This document shows positions 1 through 8,567 of a DNA stretch of 64,000 nucleotides, one piece after another. Location: assembly GCF_016405905.1 (NCBI RefSeq), contig NZ_JAEFCB010000007.1, forward strand, positions 45,024 through 109,023, in the 5' to 3' direction. Numbering within the stretch: position 1 is the stretch's first letter; each line of letters starts with the position of its first letter. The notes below the pieces were generated by a model, which saw only the letters and a program-made list of their open reading frames with translations, made no database searches and was not told the origin of the DNA. This DNA is from Variovorax sp. IB41. GTDB lineage: Bacteria; Pseudomonadota; Gammaproteobacteria; Burkholderiales; Burkholderiaceae_C. A program made the translations under genes and the position numbers.

Positions 1-237
1 GGTAGGCGAAGCGGACACGAAGTGCCGCGCAGCCTGGGGGCGAGTCAACACCGAGGAGCCGGCTTCGCCGGGCCTGCGGTGTGCGCCCGGCAGGGGTAGG
101 CGAAGCGGACACGAAGTGCCGCGCAGCCTGGGGGCGAGTCAACACCGAGGAACCGGCTTCGCCGGGCCTGCGGTGTGCCCCCGGTAGGGGGTAGGCGAAG
201 CGGACACGAAGTGCCGCGCAGCCTGGGGGCGAGTCAA
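1..237. repeat. Tandem intergenic repeat, 2.5 copies of a 94/95-bp unit
   Basis: Units begin at 1, 95 and 190, each opening with GGTAGGCGAAGCGGACACGA. The first two copies are nearly identical; the third stops after about 48 bp at 237. Each unit contains a short dyad (CCGGCTTCGCCGG). The last copy overlaps the stop codon (234-236) of the Bug-family gene read leftward. A diverged, inverted copy lies at about 30305-30398. This looks like a dispersed non-coding repeat family, not a CRISPR array, because there are no unique spacers. The array may extend left of the window. Confidence 0.85.
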
Positions 238-1238
238 GCTTCCGAGTGGATGCCCTTCATGATGATCACGCCGCCCAGGCGCGCCGTGTCCGCGCGCATG
301 CGGCGGGCCAGCGCCTCGGGCGTGCCGGGCTGCGCCTGCCAGCCGGTCTTCAAAAGCGCCTGCGCCACGTCGGGCAGGCTGGTCACTTCGGCCAGCGCCG
401 CGCTGAGCTTGGCGACGGCGTTCTTGTTCATGCCCGCGGGTGCGGCCAGCGCGGTCCAGATCTCCAGGTCGGCGCCGCGCACGTCGGCATCGCGGATGGT
501 GGGCAGCTCGCCCGCGAGCGGGCTGCGCTCGGGGGATGTCACGCCGATGGCCTTGAGCTTGCCGGACTTCAGGTGCGGCAGCGCCAGGCCCGGCGGCAGC
601 AGCGCCAGCTGGATCTCGCCGGCGAGCAGGCCCGCAATCACTTGCGGGTTGCCGGTGTAGGGCTTGTGCTGCGCGGTGATGGCGGCGCGGCTCTTGAGGA
701 GCTCCATGCCCAGGTGCCCCACCGTGCCCACGCCCGGCGTGCCGTACTTGCCGCCGGTACCCAGGTTGCGCGCCCACAGCAGCAGGTCGGCCGGCGTCTT
801 GCCGGTCGCGTTGCCCGAGACCGCGAGCACCAGCGGCGCGGTGCCGACCATGCCGACGGGCGCGAAGTCTTTCTCGGGGTCGAACGGGATCGCGGGGTTG
901 AGCAGCTTGGCGATGGTGAGGTTGCCGTTGATCAGCGCGCCGATGGTGTGGTCGTCGGTCGCCTTGGCCACCTGGTCGGCCACGAGGTTGCCGCTCGCGC
1001 CGGGCTTGTTCTCGACCGTGACTGGCTGGCGCAGGATCTTGGAAAGCGGCTCGGCGATGGCGCGGGCCGCGAGGTCGGGCGATGCGCCGGCGGGAAAGCC
1101 CACGAGGATGCGCACGGGCTTGGTGGGCCAGGCGGCTTCTGCAGCGGGCTTGGGCTGGGACCACGCACCGGGCGTGAACAACGACGTGGCAATGGCTGCA
1201 GCACCGCCTTCCAGCAAGCGGCGTTTGGTGATCTTCAA
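234..1238 (-). CDS. Bug/TctC-family periplasmic solute-binding protein
   Basis: Predicted extracytoplasmic binding protein of the tripartite tricarboxylate transporter (Bug) family, which bind carboxylates or aromatic acids. From a TTG at 1236-1238 the product is 334 residues. It opens with a Tat-like signal (KRRLLEGG then an Ala-rich stretch ending ...GAWSQ), then WPTKPVRILVGFPAGASPD, the usual family opening. I prefer the TTG because GGAG sits 7 nt upstream and the signal begins there; an ATG at 1283 would add 15 residues that fit no signal. No TctA/TctB membrane partners are nearby, as is common for Bug proteins. It is last in the catabolic unit, 135 nt after livM. Its stop codon lies inside the tandem repeat. 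Confidence 0.85.
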   Translation of the reverse strand: MKITKRRLLEGGAAAIATSLFTPGAWSQPKPAAEAAWPTKPVRILVGFPAGASPDLAARAIAEPLSKILRQPVTVENKPGASGNLVADQVAKATDDHTIGALINGNLTIAKLLNPAIPFDPEKDFAPVGMVGTAPLVLAVSGNATGKTPADLLLWARNLGTGGKYGTPGVGTVGHLGMELLKSRAAITAQHKPYTGNPQVIAGLLAGEIQLALLPPGLALPHLKSGKLKAIGVTSPERSPLAGELPTIRDADVRGADLEIWTALAAPAGMNKNAVAKLSAALAEVTSLPDVAQALLKTGWQAQPGTPEALARRMRADTARLGGVIIMKGIHSEA

Positions 1239-1351
1239 GGGGAGACTCCAGAGCGATGAAAAGAAGCGATGAATTGTCACCACTTTGTTTCATAACGTTA
1301 CCGGATCATGCTGCACCGCGCAAGTCAGAAGGAGGTTCGCGCCGGGGCTTT

Positions 1352-1365
1352 TCGCATCGATGCGA
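1352..1365. promoter_or_regulatory. 14-bp perfect palindrome between livM and the Bug gene
   Basis: TCGCATCGATGCGA is a perfect palindrome. It is flanked by GGGCT and AGCCC, so the RNA could fold into a longer imperfect hairpin just after the livM stop codon. No T-run follows on the minus strand, so it is a weak terminator or processing-site candidate, or a protein-binding site. Confidence 0.35.
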
Positions 1366-1373
1366 CAGCCCTT

Positions 1374-2390
1374 TCATTTCCTCGCCGGCACACCGAGCAG
1401 CCGGCGCTGCGTCGGAAAAAGCGACCAGCCCCAGCGCTGCTGCGCGTAGCCCCAGAGGCCCTGCTTGAAGAACAGCGTGACGACGATCGCCAGGAGCCCG
1501 AGGCCCAGCAGGTACCACGTGCCGTAGTCGCTCAGGAACTTGTTGAGCGCCCAGAAGATGAGCGCGCCCACCAGCGGCCCCTCGATGCGCCCGATGCCGC
1601 CGATGACCACCATGAAGATGGCGAAGGCCGTCCAGTTGACGCTGAAGGCCGCATCGGGGCTGATGCGCAGGTTGCCCACGAAATAGAGCGCCCCTGCGAG
1701 CCCCGCACCGAAGGCCGCGACCACGTACACCGCGAGCTTCATGCGTGCGACCGGAATGCCCTGCGACTCGGCCGCCACTTCGTTGTCGCGAATGGCCAGC
1801 AGCGCGAGCCCGCGCTTGCTGCGCAGGAACAGGTACACGAGCGCGATGGCCGCGACCACGCAGGCCAGCGCCATCCAGTAGGTGGTGCGCTCGCGCGTGG
1901 CCTTCTCGATGCCGCGCAGCGCGGTGAGCGTGGTGCCCGAGCCGCCGCCCACCACCGACACATTGGCGAAGCTCAGGCGGAACACTTCGGCGATGACCCA
2001 GGTGCCGATCGCGAAGTACCCGCCCGACAGGCGGAACGCGACGAACGACACCGGCACCGCGATGAGCCCCGCGGCCAGCGCGCCCAACGGGATCGCGACG
2101 AACGGATTGACGCCCGCGAAGTTGCCCAGCATCAGCATCACGTAGCCGCCGAAGCCGAAGAAGGCCTGCTGCCCGATGCTCACCATGCCGCCGTAGCCCG
2201 CGAGCAGGTTCCACATCATCGCGAAGATGAAGTAGCAGGCGATCTCGACGAACTCGCGCATCCAGCTCGACTCGCCCCAGAACGGCAGGCTCGCGGCGAT
2301 GAGCACGAGCGCGATGCCGGCGATGAGCGCGGCGCGGCTCGCGGCGGTGGCGCGCTCGACGTCGATGAGGGGTGGGGGCATGGTGGTCAT
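1374..2390 (-). CDS. livM: Branched-chain-type ABC transporter permease (LivM family)
   Basis: Inner-membrane permease of an LIV/HAAT-type ABC importer, 338 residues. It has many hydrophobic segments and the family motifs GYGGMVSIGQQAFFGFGGYV (about residues 55-74) and the late GGIGRIEGPLVGAL stretch that faces the ATPases. The start ATG (2388-2390) overlaps the livH stop (ATGA), which implies translational coupling. This fits the set livK-G-F-H-M encoded together downstream of the hydroquinone dioxygenase genes. The likely cargo is an aromatic or carboxylate growth substrate rather than amino acids; that is inferred from context only. Confidence 0.9.
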   Translation of the reverse strand: MTTMPPPLIDVERATAASRAALIAGIALVLIAASLPFWGESSWMREFVEIACYFIFAMMWNLLAGYGGMVSIGQQAFFGFGGYVMLMLGNFAGVNPFVAIPLGALAAGLIAVPVSFVAFRLSGGYFAIGTWVIAEVFRLSFANVSVVGGGSGTTLTALRGIEKATRERTTYWMALACVVAAIALVYLFLRSKRGLALLAIRDNEVAAESQGIPVARMKLAVYVVAAFGAGLAGALYFVGNLRISPDAAFSVNWTAFAIFMVVIGGIGRIEGPLVGALIFWALNKFLSDYGTWYLLGLGLLAIVVTLFFKQGLWGYAQQRWGWSLFPTQRRLLGVPARK

Positions 2391-3250
2391 CCACGTGTCT
2401 TTGGAAAAAGGCCTTGCGGCCGCAGCACCAGCACGACCAGGAACACGATGTGCCCGAACCAGATGCCCCAGCCCGGATCGAGCCTGAAGCCGATCTGCTG
2501 CGTGATGCCGAGGATCATCGCGCCCGCGAGCGTGCCCCAGAACGAGCCCATGCCGCCGATGATCACGGCCTCGAAGGCGAAGAGCAGCAGCAGCGGGCCG
2601 TCCGAGGGCGACACGGTCGTGCGCATGCCCTGCAGCGCGCCCGCGACGGCGATCAGCACGAAGGCGATGGCGGTCGCGAAGGCGTAGACCTTCTTCGCAT
2701 CGAGCCCCATGAGCTCGGCGATCTCGCGGTCGTCGGACACGGCGCGAAACGACCGGCCGAGCGCCGTGCGCGCGAAGAGCCATTGCAGCGCGCCGGTCGC
2801 GACGACCGCGATGGCCAGCACGATCAGCGGCAGCACGCCCAGCGAGAGCGAATCGCCGAGCGCCACGCCCTGCGTGTTGAGCCCGTTCGTCTCGATGGCG
2901 CGCGGGTCGGCCGAGAACAGTTCGAGCAACAGGTTCTGGATGACGATCGACAGGCCGAAGGTGACGACCAGCGAAGGCAGCGGGTCTTTGCCCAGCGTGC
3001 CGTTGAGCACGTAGCGCTGCAGCGCATAGCCGAATGCGAAGGCGATGGGCAGCACCGCGAGCGCGACGAGCCAGGGCACCGCATCGCCTGTCAATGAAAC
3101 GCCCGCGATCACAGCGAACGCGCCCAGGATGATGAAGTCGCCCTGCGCCGTGTTGGTGAGCCGCATGACGCCGAACATCAGCGACTGGCCGAGCGCGAAC
3201 AATGTGTAGAGGCCGCCGAGCAACACGCCTTGCACGAGGGTTTCAAGCAT
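2387..3250 (-). CDS. livH: Branched-chain-type ABC transporter permease (LivH family)
   Basis: Second permease subunit, 287 residues. The opening MLETLVQGVLLGGLYTLFAL, the segment MFGVMRLTNTAQGDF, and the late EAVIIGGMGSFWGTLAGA loop are typical of LivH. It overlaps the livF 3' end by 8 nt and the livM start by 4 nt, so the transporter genes form a tightly coupled operon. Together with LivM it should form the membrane channel, energised by LivG and LivF. Confidence 0.9.
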   Translation of the reverse strand: MLETLVQGVLLGGLYTLFALGQSLMFGVMRLTNTAQGDFIILGAFAVIAGVSLTGDAVPWLVALAVLPIAFAFGYALQRYVLNGTLGKDPLPSLVVTFGLSIVIQNLLLELFSADPRAIETNGLNTQGVALGDSLSLGVLPLIVLAIAVVATGALQWLFARTALGRSFRAVSDDREIAELMGLDAKKVYAFATAIAFVLIAVAGALQGMRTTVSPSDGPLLLLFAFEAVIIGGMGSFWGTLAGAMILGITQQIGFRLDPGWGIWFGHIVFLVVLVLRPQGLFPKTRG

Positions 3251-3962
3251 GGGCCGCCTCCATGCCGAAATAGGCCTGCGAGATCTGCTCGCGCGTGAGG
3301 TCGGCGGACCTGCCTTCGAGCGACACGCGGCCCTCCTGGAAGCAGTAGATGCGCTGGGACACCTGGCGCGCCATCGTCACGTCCTGCTCGACGATGACCA
3401 CCGTCATGCCCTCGCCCGTGATGGTCGGCATGGCCGCGTAGATCTCGCGGATGACGATGGGCGCGAGGCCCAGCGAGAGCTCGTCGCACAGCAGCACTTC
3501 GGGGTTGCTCATGAGCGCGCGCCCGAGCGCGACCATCTGCTGCTGGCCGCCCGAGAGCGAGGTGCCGGGGTGGTGGCGCTTCTCGGCGAGGATGGGGAAC
3601 AGGGCGTAGAGGCGCTGAAGGTTCCACGGACCCTTGCGGTTGGCGGTGGCGCCCATGAGCAGGTTCTCTTCGACGCTCAGGCTGGGGAAGAGGCGGCGAC
3701 CCTCGGGGACCATCGCGAGGCCGCGGCGGACGATCTCGCCGGGCGGCAATCCGCCGATGGGCTCGCCTTTGAAATGGATCGCTTCGCGGGGCGCGCGCAC
3801 GAGGCCGGTGAGGCTCTTGAGGAACGTCGATTTGCCCGCGCCATTGGCGCCGATGATGGCGACGAGTTCGCCGGCGGCGAGCGCGAAGTCGATGCCGAAG
3901 AGCGCTTGCGCGTCGCCGTAGAAGGCCTTGAGGCCATGCGTCGTGAGCAGTGGCGCGCTCAT
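3243..3962 (-). CDS. livF: ABC transporter ATP-binding protein (LivF family)
   Basis: Cytoplasmic ATPase, 239 residues, a typical LivF length. Walker A is GANGAGKST at residues 38-46, the signature LSGGQQQM starts at 136, and Walker B with catalytic Glu is in LLCDELSLGLAP. The N-terminal LKAFYGDAQAL is the usual LivF opening. The start overlaps the livG stop by 4 nt (ATGA). It pairs with LivG to drive the importer. Confidence 0.92.
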   Translation of the reverse strand: MSAPLLTTHGLKAFYGDAQALFGIDFALAAGELVAIIGANGAGKSTFLKSLTGLVRAPREAIHFKGEPIGGLPPGEIVRRGLAMVPEGRRLFPSLSVEENLLMGATANRKGPWNLQRLYALFPILAEKRHHPGTSLSGGQQQMVALGRALMSNPEVLLCDELSLGLAPIVIREIYAAMPTITGEGMTVVIVEQDVTMARQVSQRIYCFQEGRVSLEGRSADLTREQISQAYFGMEAAHA

Positions 3963-4678
3963 GCTTCCATCCCCATGTACACCCGCCGCACTTCCGGATC
4001 GTTCATCACCGCGCGCGGCTCGCCCTCGGCCAGCTTCTGCCCGAAGTTGATGACGAACAGCCGGTCCGCGAGCGACAAGAGCGCATGTACCACGTGCTCG
4101 ATCCAGATCATCGTCACGCCGCGCGCCTTGATGCGCTTGAGTTCATCGACCAGCACCGCGGCCTCGGGCTCGGTGAGCCCGCCCGCGATCTCGTCGAGCA
4201 GCAGCAGTTGCGGCTTCGTCGCCAAAGCGCGCGCGAGTTCGAGGCGCTTGCGGTCCAGCAGCGTGAGGCCGCCCGCGGGCTTGTTCGCATGCGCCAGCAG
4301 GCCGGTCTGCTCCAACACTTCATGCGCGGTGCGCCACGCCTCGCGCTCGGTCTGCTGCCCGCCGAAGCACGCCGCCGTCACGAGGTTCTCGAACACGCTC
4401 ATGTTCCCGAACGGCTGCGGCACCTGGTAGCTGCGCCCGATGCCCGCGTGGCAGCGCTGGTGGGGCTTGAGCCGCGTCACGTCGCGGCCCGCGTATTCCA
4501 CGCGCCCCGCATCGACGCGCACGTCGCCCGAGATCAAATTGAACAGCGTGGTCTTGCCCGCGCCGTTCGGCCCGAGGATGCCCAGCGTCTCGCCCTCGGT
4601 CACCGCGAGCGAGATGTCGTCGGTGACCTTGAGCGCGCCATAGGCCTTGCTCACGGCATGCAGTGCCAAGAGGGCCAT
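3959..4678 (-). CDS. livG: ABC transporter ATP-binding protein (LivG family)
   Basis: Second ATPase of the importer, 239 residues. Walker A is GPNGAGKT (36-43). The region where LSGGQ is expected reads LTLLDRKRLELARAL, and Walker B reads LLLLDEIAGGL. The relaxed signature is, from memory, common in this LivG subgroup of Burkholderiales aromatic-uptake systems and need not mean loss of function. It lies 1 nt after the livK-type gene and overlaps livF by 4 nt. Confidence 0.9.
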   Translation of the reverse strand: MALLALHAVSKAYGALKVTDDISLAVTEGETLGILGPNGAGKTTLFNLISGDVRVDAGRVEYAGRDVTRLKPHQRCHAGIGRSYQVPQPFGNMSVFENLVTAACFGGQQTEREAWRTAHEVLEQTGLLAHANKPAGGLTLLDRKRLELARALATKPQLLLLDEIAGGLTEPEAAVLVDELKRIKARGVTMIWIEHVVHALLSLADRLFVINFGQKLAEGEPRAVMNDPEVRRVYMGMEA

Positions 4679-4679
4679 G

Positions 4680-5933
4680 TCAGAGCAGCCGCAGCGTGCC
4701 GCCGGTCGGAATGCCCTTGGCCGCCTCGTTGTTCACGATGGTGAGCTCGACCTTGTACTTCTTGCCCTTGCCCCACTGGCCGAGCACGAGCGGCGTCTTG
4801 CTGACATTCTTGAACGGGCCCTGCCCGCCCCACTTCACCGGGCCGACGACCGAATCGATCGAGGTCGATGCGACGGCATCGCGCACGTCGCCCGCCTTGA
4901 GCGACTTCGCGCGCGACAGCGCATTGGCCGCAACTTCGAACAGCGCATGCGCGAAGCCGATGGGCTGCGTCCACTGCTTCTTCGCGCCGGCTTCATAAGC
5001 TTCGGCCAAGGCCTTCGCGCTCTGCTTCGTGAGGCTCGAGGTGAACGGATGCGACGGGCTCCACCACACCTCGGTCGAGAGGCCGTCGCCCAGGTCGCCG
5101 AGCGCCTCGATCGCGCCGGGGAACAGCAGTGCCTTGCCGAGCGTGATGACCTTCGGCTTGAAGCCCTGCTGCCGCGCCTGCGTGAGGAAGGTCTTGGCAT
5201 CGGGCGGAATCACCACGCCCGTCACGATCTCCACGCCCTCTTTCTTGAACGCGGCGATCTGCGCGCTGAAGTCCTGCGTGCCGTTCTGGAAGCGGCCCGG
5301 GTCGGTGAGCGCGAAGCCCATCTGCGCGAGCGGCTTGGGAAAGCCCAGCTCCTTGTCGCCCCACGCATTGCCGTCGCCATCGTTCGGGAACAGGCCGCCG
5401 ACCTTCTTGTTGGTGGCAAGCGTCTTCCAGCCGTTGGTGTAGTTGGCAATGACGTCTTCGAGCCCCCAGAACACGTGGTACGTCCAGTTGAAGCCCTTGG
5501 CCGGATCGCCCTTGCGCCCGAAGAACCACGGCTGCCACGGCACCACGCTGGAGATGCAGGGCACCTCGTTGAGCTCGCACGCATCGCTCACCGGGTTGGC
5601 GGTTTCGGGCGTGCCGGCCGTGAGCACGAGCGCGACCTTGTCTTTCAGGATCAGGTCGTTGGCCACCTCGCCCGCGCGGTTGGGGTTGGACTGGCTGTCC
5701 TTCAGCACGATCTGCACCGCGTACTTTTTTCCGCCGACGCTGATGCCGTCCTTGAACGCGGTCTTCATCTGCTCGATGACCCATTTGTCGGCCTCGCCGA
5801 AGGGCGCGAGCGGGCCGGTCTGCGGCGAGACGTAGCCGATCTTGAGCGTGTCGGCCGCGAACACCAAAGGTGCCGCGCCCGAGGCCACGAGCGCGGCGGT
5901 GGCCTGCGTGAATTGCCTGCGATTGAATGTCAT
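4680..5933 (-). CDS. ABC transporter periplasmic substrate-binding protein (LivK-like)
   Basis: 417-residue type I periplasmic binding protein. The N-terminus MTFNRRQFTQATAALVASG is a Tat-type signal (RR followed by a hydrophobic Ala-rich stretch, cut near VFAAD). The mature part begins LKIGYVSPQTGPLAPFGEAD, the classic LIV-binding opening. The ATG at 5931-5933 has GGAG 6 nt upstream. It follows the aldehyde dehydrogenase by 50 nt and precedes livG by 1 nt, so it is the recognition subunit of this importer. Linkage to hydroquinone-cleavage genes suggests an aromatic or aromatic-derived ligand; the sequence alone does not settle this. Confidence 0.9.
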   Translation of the reverse strand: MTFNRRQFTQATAALVASGAAPLVFAADTLKIGYVSPQTGPLAPFGEADKWVIEQMKTAFKDGISVGGKKYAVQIVLKDSQSNPNRAGEVANDLILKDKVALVLTAGTPETANPVSDACELNEVPCISSVVPWQPWFFGRKGDPAKGFNWTYHVFWGLEDVIANYTNGWKTLATNKKVGGLFPNDGDGNAWGDKELGFPKPLAQMGFALTDPGRFQNGTQDFSAQIAAFKKEGVEIVTGVVIPPDAKTFLTQARQQGFKPKVITLGKALLFPGAIEALGDLGDGLSTEVWWSPSHPFTSSLTKQSAKALAEAYEAGAKKQWTQPIGFAHALFEVAANALSRAKSLKAGDVRDAVASTSIDSVVGPVKWGGQGPFKNVSKTPLVLGQWGKGKKYKVELTIVNNEAAKGIPTGGTLRLL

Positions 5934-5983
5934 GGTTGTCTCCGTCTCTTGTATGTATGTCGTTTGCCGCGGGGGCCAGGGAG

Positions 5984-7462
5984 TCAGCGCGCGAAGTGCG
6001 GCGGTATCTGCGCGTCGACGTTCACCCACACGCTTTTCACTTGTGTGTATTCGCGCATCGCATCGAACCCCATCTCGCGGCCGTAGCCGCTCTGGCCGAC
6101 GCCGCCGAAGGGCGAGCCGGGGTTCACGCGCTTGTAGCTGTTGATCCAGACCATGCCGGCGTGCAGGTCGCGCGCGACCTTGTGGGCGCGCTGCAGGTTG
6201 TTTGTCCACAGGCCGCTGCCCAGGCCGTAGTCGGTGCCGTTGGCGATCTGCATCGCCTCTTCGTCGTTCTTGAAAGTGAGCACGGTGACGAAGGGGCCGA
6301 AGACTTCTTCCTGCGCGACGCGGTCCTTGTACGACTTCGCGCGCATCACGGTGGGCTCGACGTAGCAGCCCTTGGCAAGATCGCCGCCGGGCGACTTGCC
6401 GCCCGCGAGCAGTTCGCCGCCCTCGCCTTGCGCGACCTCGACGTAGCTCAACACGCGCTCGCGGTGCTGCGCGCTGGTGAGTGGGCCCATCTCTGTGTTG
6501 TCGTCGAGCGGGTTGCCGAGGCGGATGGATTTCGCGAGCGGAATGAATTGCTCGAGGAACGCATCGGCGATCTTCTCGTGCAGCATGAGCCGCGAGCCCG
6601 CGATGCAGGCCTGCCCCTGGTTGTGGAAGATGGCCCACGCGCTGCCGTTGACGGCGGCCTGCAGGTTCGCGTCTTCGAACACGATGTTGGGGCCCTTGCC
6701 GCCGAGCTCGAGCTGCACCTTCTTCAGGTTGCCCGCGCTCGCCTGCACGATGCGCCGGCCCGTCGCGGTGCTGCCGGTGAAGGCGATCTTGGCGATTTCC
6801 GGGTGCTCGGCGATGTACTGGCCCGCGACGCTGCCCAGGCCCGGCAGCATGTTGACCACGCCGGGCGGCAGGCCCGCCTCGGCCATCAGCTCGGCGATGC
6901 GCAGCGACGAGAGCGGCGTGATCTCGGCCGGCTTCATCACGATGCAGTTGCCGGCCGCGAGCGCGGGCGCCATCTTCCAGCTGGTGAACATCAGCGGAAA
7001 GTTCCACGGCACCACCTGGCCGACGATGCCCACGGGCTCGCGCAGCGTGTAGTTGAGAAAGCCCTCTTCGACCGGAATGGTCTCGCCCTGGAACTTGTCG
7101 GCCATGCCACCGAAGTAGCGAAAGCACGCGGCGGTGCGCGGCACATCGAGGCGCCGCGAATCGCGGATCGGGTGGCCCGTGTCGAGCGATTCGAGGCGCG
7201 CGAGCTCTTCGCCGTTGGCCTCGATGAGGTCCGCGAGTTTCAGCAGGATGCGGCCGCGGTCGGCGGCGGCCATGCGGCTCCATTTGGGGAACGCGCGCTT
7301 TGCCGCGGCGACGGCCTTGTCGACGTCGGCCTTGCCCGCGAGCGCGACATCCGCGATGGGCGTGTTGTCGTGCGGGTTGAGCGTGGCGAGGGTCTCGCCG
7401 GATTCGGCGTCGACGAAGCGGCCGTCGATGAAGAGCTGGTGACGGATGGACGAAGCAGGCAT
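5984..7462 (-). CDS. NAD(P)-dependent aldehyde dehydrogenase, probable 4-hydroxymuconic semialdehyde dehydrogenase
   Basis: 492-residue ALDH-superfamily enzyme. The oxyanion-hole Asn is N154 (PWNFP), the general base is E252 (LELGGKG) and the catalytic Cys is C286 (NQGQACIAG). The ATG at 7462 has AGAGGA upstream. In known hydroquinone pathways (HapE, PnpE types) an ALDH oxidises 4-hydroxymuconic semialdehyde, the ring-cleavage product, to maleylacetate. Its place directly downstream of hqdAB (68 nt gap) supports that role. Substrate choice within this broad family cannot be read from motifs, so betaine aldehyde or other substrates remain formally possible. Confidence 0.8.
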   Translation of the reverse strand: MPASSIRHQLFIDGRFVDAESGETLATLNPHDNTPIADVALAGKADVDKAVAAAKRAFPKWSRMAAADRGRILLKLADLIEANGEELARLESLDTGHPIRDSRRLDVPRTAACFRYFGGMADKFQGETIPVEEGFLNYTLREPVGIVGQVVPWNFPLMFTSWKMAPALAAGNCIVMKPAEITPLSSLRIAELMAEAGLPPGVVNMLPGLGSVAGQYIAEHPEIAKIAFTGSTATGRRIVQASAGNLKKVQLELGGKGPNIVFEDANLQAAVNGSAWAIFHNQGQACIAGSRLMLHEKIADAFLEQFIPLAKSIRLGNPLDDNTEMGPLTSAQHRERVLSYVEVAQGEGGELLAGGKSPGGDLAKGCYVEPTVMRAKSYKDRVAQEEVFGPFVTVLTFKNDEEAMQIANGTDYGLGSGLWTNNLQRAHKVARDLHAGMVWINSYKRVNPGSPFGGVGQSGYGREMGFDAMREYTQVKSVWVNVDAQIPPHFAR

Positions 7463-7476
7463 GAGTTTCCTCTCCC

Positions 7477-7490
7477 TCCCCGCGCGGGGA
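7477..7490. repeat. GC-rich palindrome between hqdB and the aldehyde dehydrogenase gene
   Basis: TCCCCGCGCGGGGA is a perfect 14-bp palindrome, flanked by CTC/GAG so the dyad can extend outward. It lies in the 68-nt gap between two cotranscribed genes, just ahead of the aldehyde dehydrogenase ribosome-binding site. It may fold in the mRNA and separate expression of the dioxygenase from downstream genes. No T-run follows. Confidence 0.45.
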
Positions 7491-7530
7491 GAGTTGGATG
7501 GGGGGCGTTCGGCAGGAAGAAAGGAGCCGG

Positions 7531-8538
7531 TCAGAACTGGACCGGAATCTCCGGGCTCTCGCCCTTCTGGATCTCGTACACGAGGCTGGGCGAGCCGTTC
7601 TCCCACACGAGCAGCATCGAACGCTTGGGGCTGAAGCCCTGGTGGCGGCAATACGCGGGCATCGCGGCCATGTCGCCGGCCTTCATGATCACGCGGGCCA
7701 TGGGCTTGCCGGTGTTCTTGTCGCCGCAGTCCCAATGGATCTCGTCGGTCATCTGGAAGAACCACTCGACGCGGTCGTTGCCGTGGATGATCGGCAGGAT
7801 GTGCTCCTCGGTCGTCGGGCACATGTAGCTGTGCTTGACCACCGAGGTGAAGCTCGGGTTCCAGGTGACCTGCGAACGGCTCAGGAAGCCGAAGAGGTTG
7901 AAGGCGTGCACCTCGTTCTCGAAGCCGGGCTCGGGGTGCAGCGCGGGCTCGCCCTGCGGCACGTCGGCGAAGGCGCGGTTGATGGGCGCGCCGCGCGCAT
8001 CGCTGCGCAGATCGAGGTCGCCCTTCAGGCCCACGCAGCGCTTGGCGAGCTCGCGCGCCCTCGTGATCTTGGCGGTGTTGTTGCCGCTCTTGCGGCCATA
8101 GGGCGAGCCGGTTTCCTGCGGCGCGCTGAAGGGATCGAACGCCTCGTTGGTCCAGTCGTCCAGCATCGCTTCGAAGGTGGCGCGGATCTGCGCGGTCGGA
8201 AAGTTCTCCAGCAGGTCGATGCCCGCGTCCTTCATCGTGCCGTTGAAGCTGCCGGCGTACAGGTCGACCGAGTCGTAGTGGTTGACGGTGCCGAACACGT
8301 CGTCGAAATTCACCCAGCCGTAGAAGAAGCCCCAGGCCACGTCGCGCATCAGTGCGCGCAGGTAGTTGCCGGCGTCCAGCGTGTGGCTCATGGGGCGGCC
8401 GTCGCGGGTCTTCCAGCCGATGTGCACGAAATATTCGTCGCGGCGAAAGCGGAAGCTGCCGAGCGAAAAGTCCTTGTAGCCGAGCGTGGCGTCGGGCTGC
8501 GATGCGATCACGCGGGCGAGTTCTGCGGGGGCGTTCAT
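7531..8538 (-). CDS. hqdB: Type II hydroquinone 1,2-dioxygenase, large (beta) subunit
   Basis: 335 residues, close to the 38-kDa catalytic subunits PnpD/HapD. From memory of the PnpCD structure, iron is bound by His256, Asn258, Glu262 and His303. Here H252, N254 and E258 (HGNDRVE) and H299 (CRHQGF) reproduce the spacing 0/+2/+6/+47 exactly. The enzyme opens hydroquinone (1,4-dihydroxybenzene) between C1 and C2 to 4-hydroxymuconic semialdehyde using Fe(II) and O2. It is 29 nt downstream of the small subunit gene and upstream of the expected semialdehyde dehydrogenase. Substituted hydroquinones are possible substrates. Confidence 0.85.
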   Translation of the reverse strand: MNAPAELARVIASQPDATLGYKDFSLGSFRFRRDEYFVHIGWKTRDGRPMSHTLDAGNYLRALMRDVAWGFFYGWVNFDDVFGTVNHYDSVDLYAGSFNGTMKDAGIDLLENFPTAQIRATFEAMLDDWTNEAFDPFSAPQETGSPYGRKSGNNTAKITRARELAKRCVGLKGDLDLRSDARGAPINRAFADVPQGEPALHPEPGFENEVHAFNLFGFLSRSQVTWNPSFTSVVKHSYMCPTTEEHILPIIHGNDRVEWFFQMTDEIHWDCGDKNTGKPMARVIMKAGDMAAMPAYCRHQGFSPKRSMLLVWENGSPSLVYEIQKGESPEIPVQF

Positions 8539-8567
8539 GGTGTGTGGCTCCTGGGTGCGTGCTGCGT

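Noticed and set aside
1..237. CRISPR-like array
   Set aside because: Units follow each other without unique spacers and are 94/95 bp long; no cas genes present.
4680..7283. A single 867-residue minus-strand protein
   Set aside because: The first 450 residues are an out-of-frame shadow of the aldehyde dehydrogenase; the real binding protein starts at 5933 with a Tat signal and ribosome-binding site.
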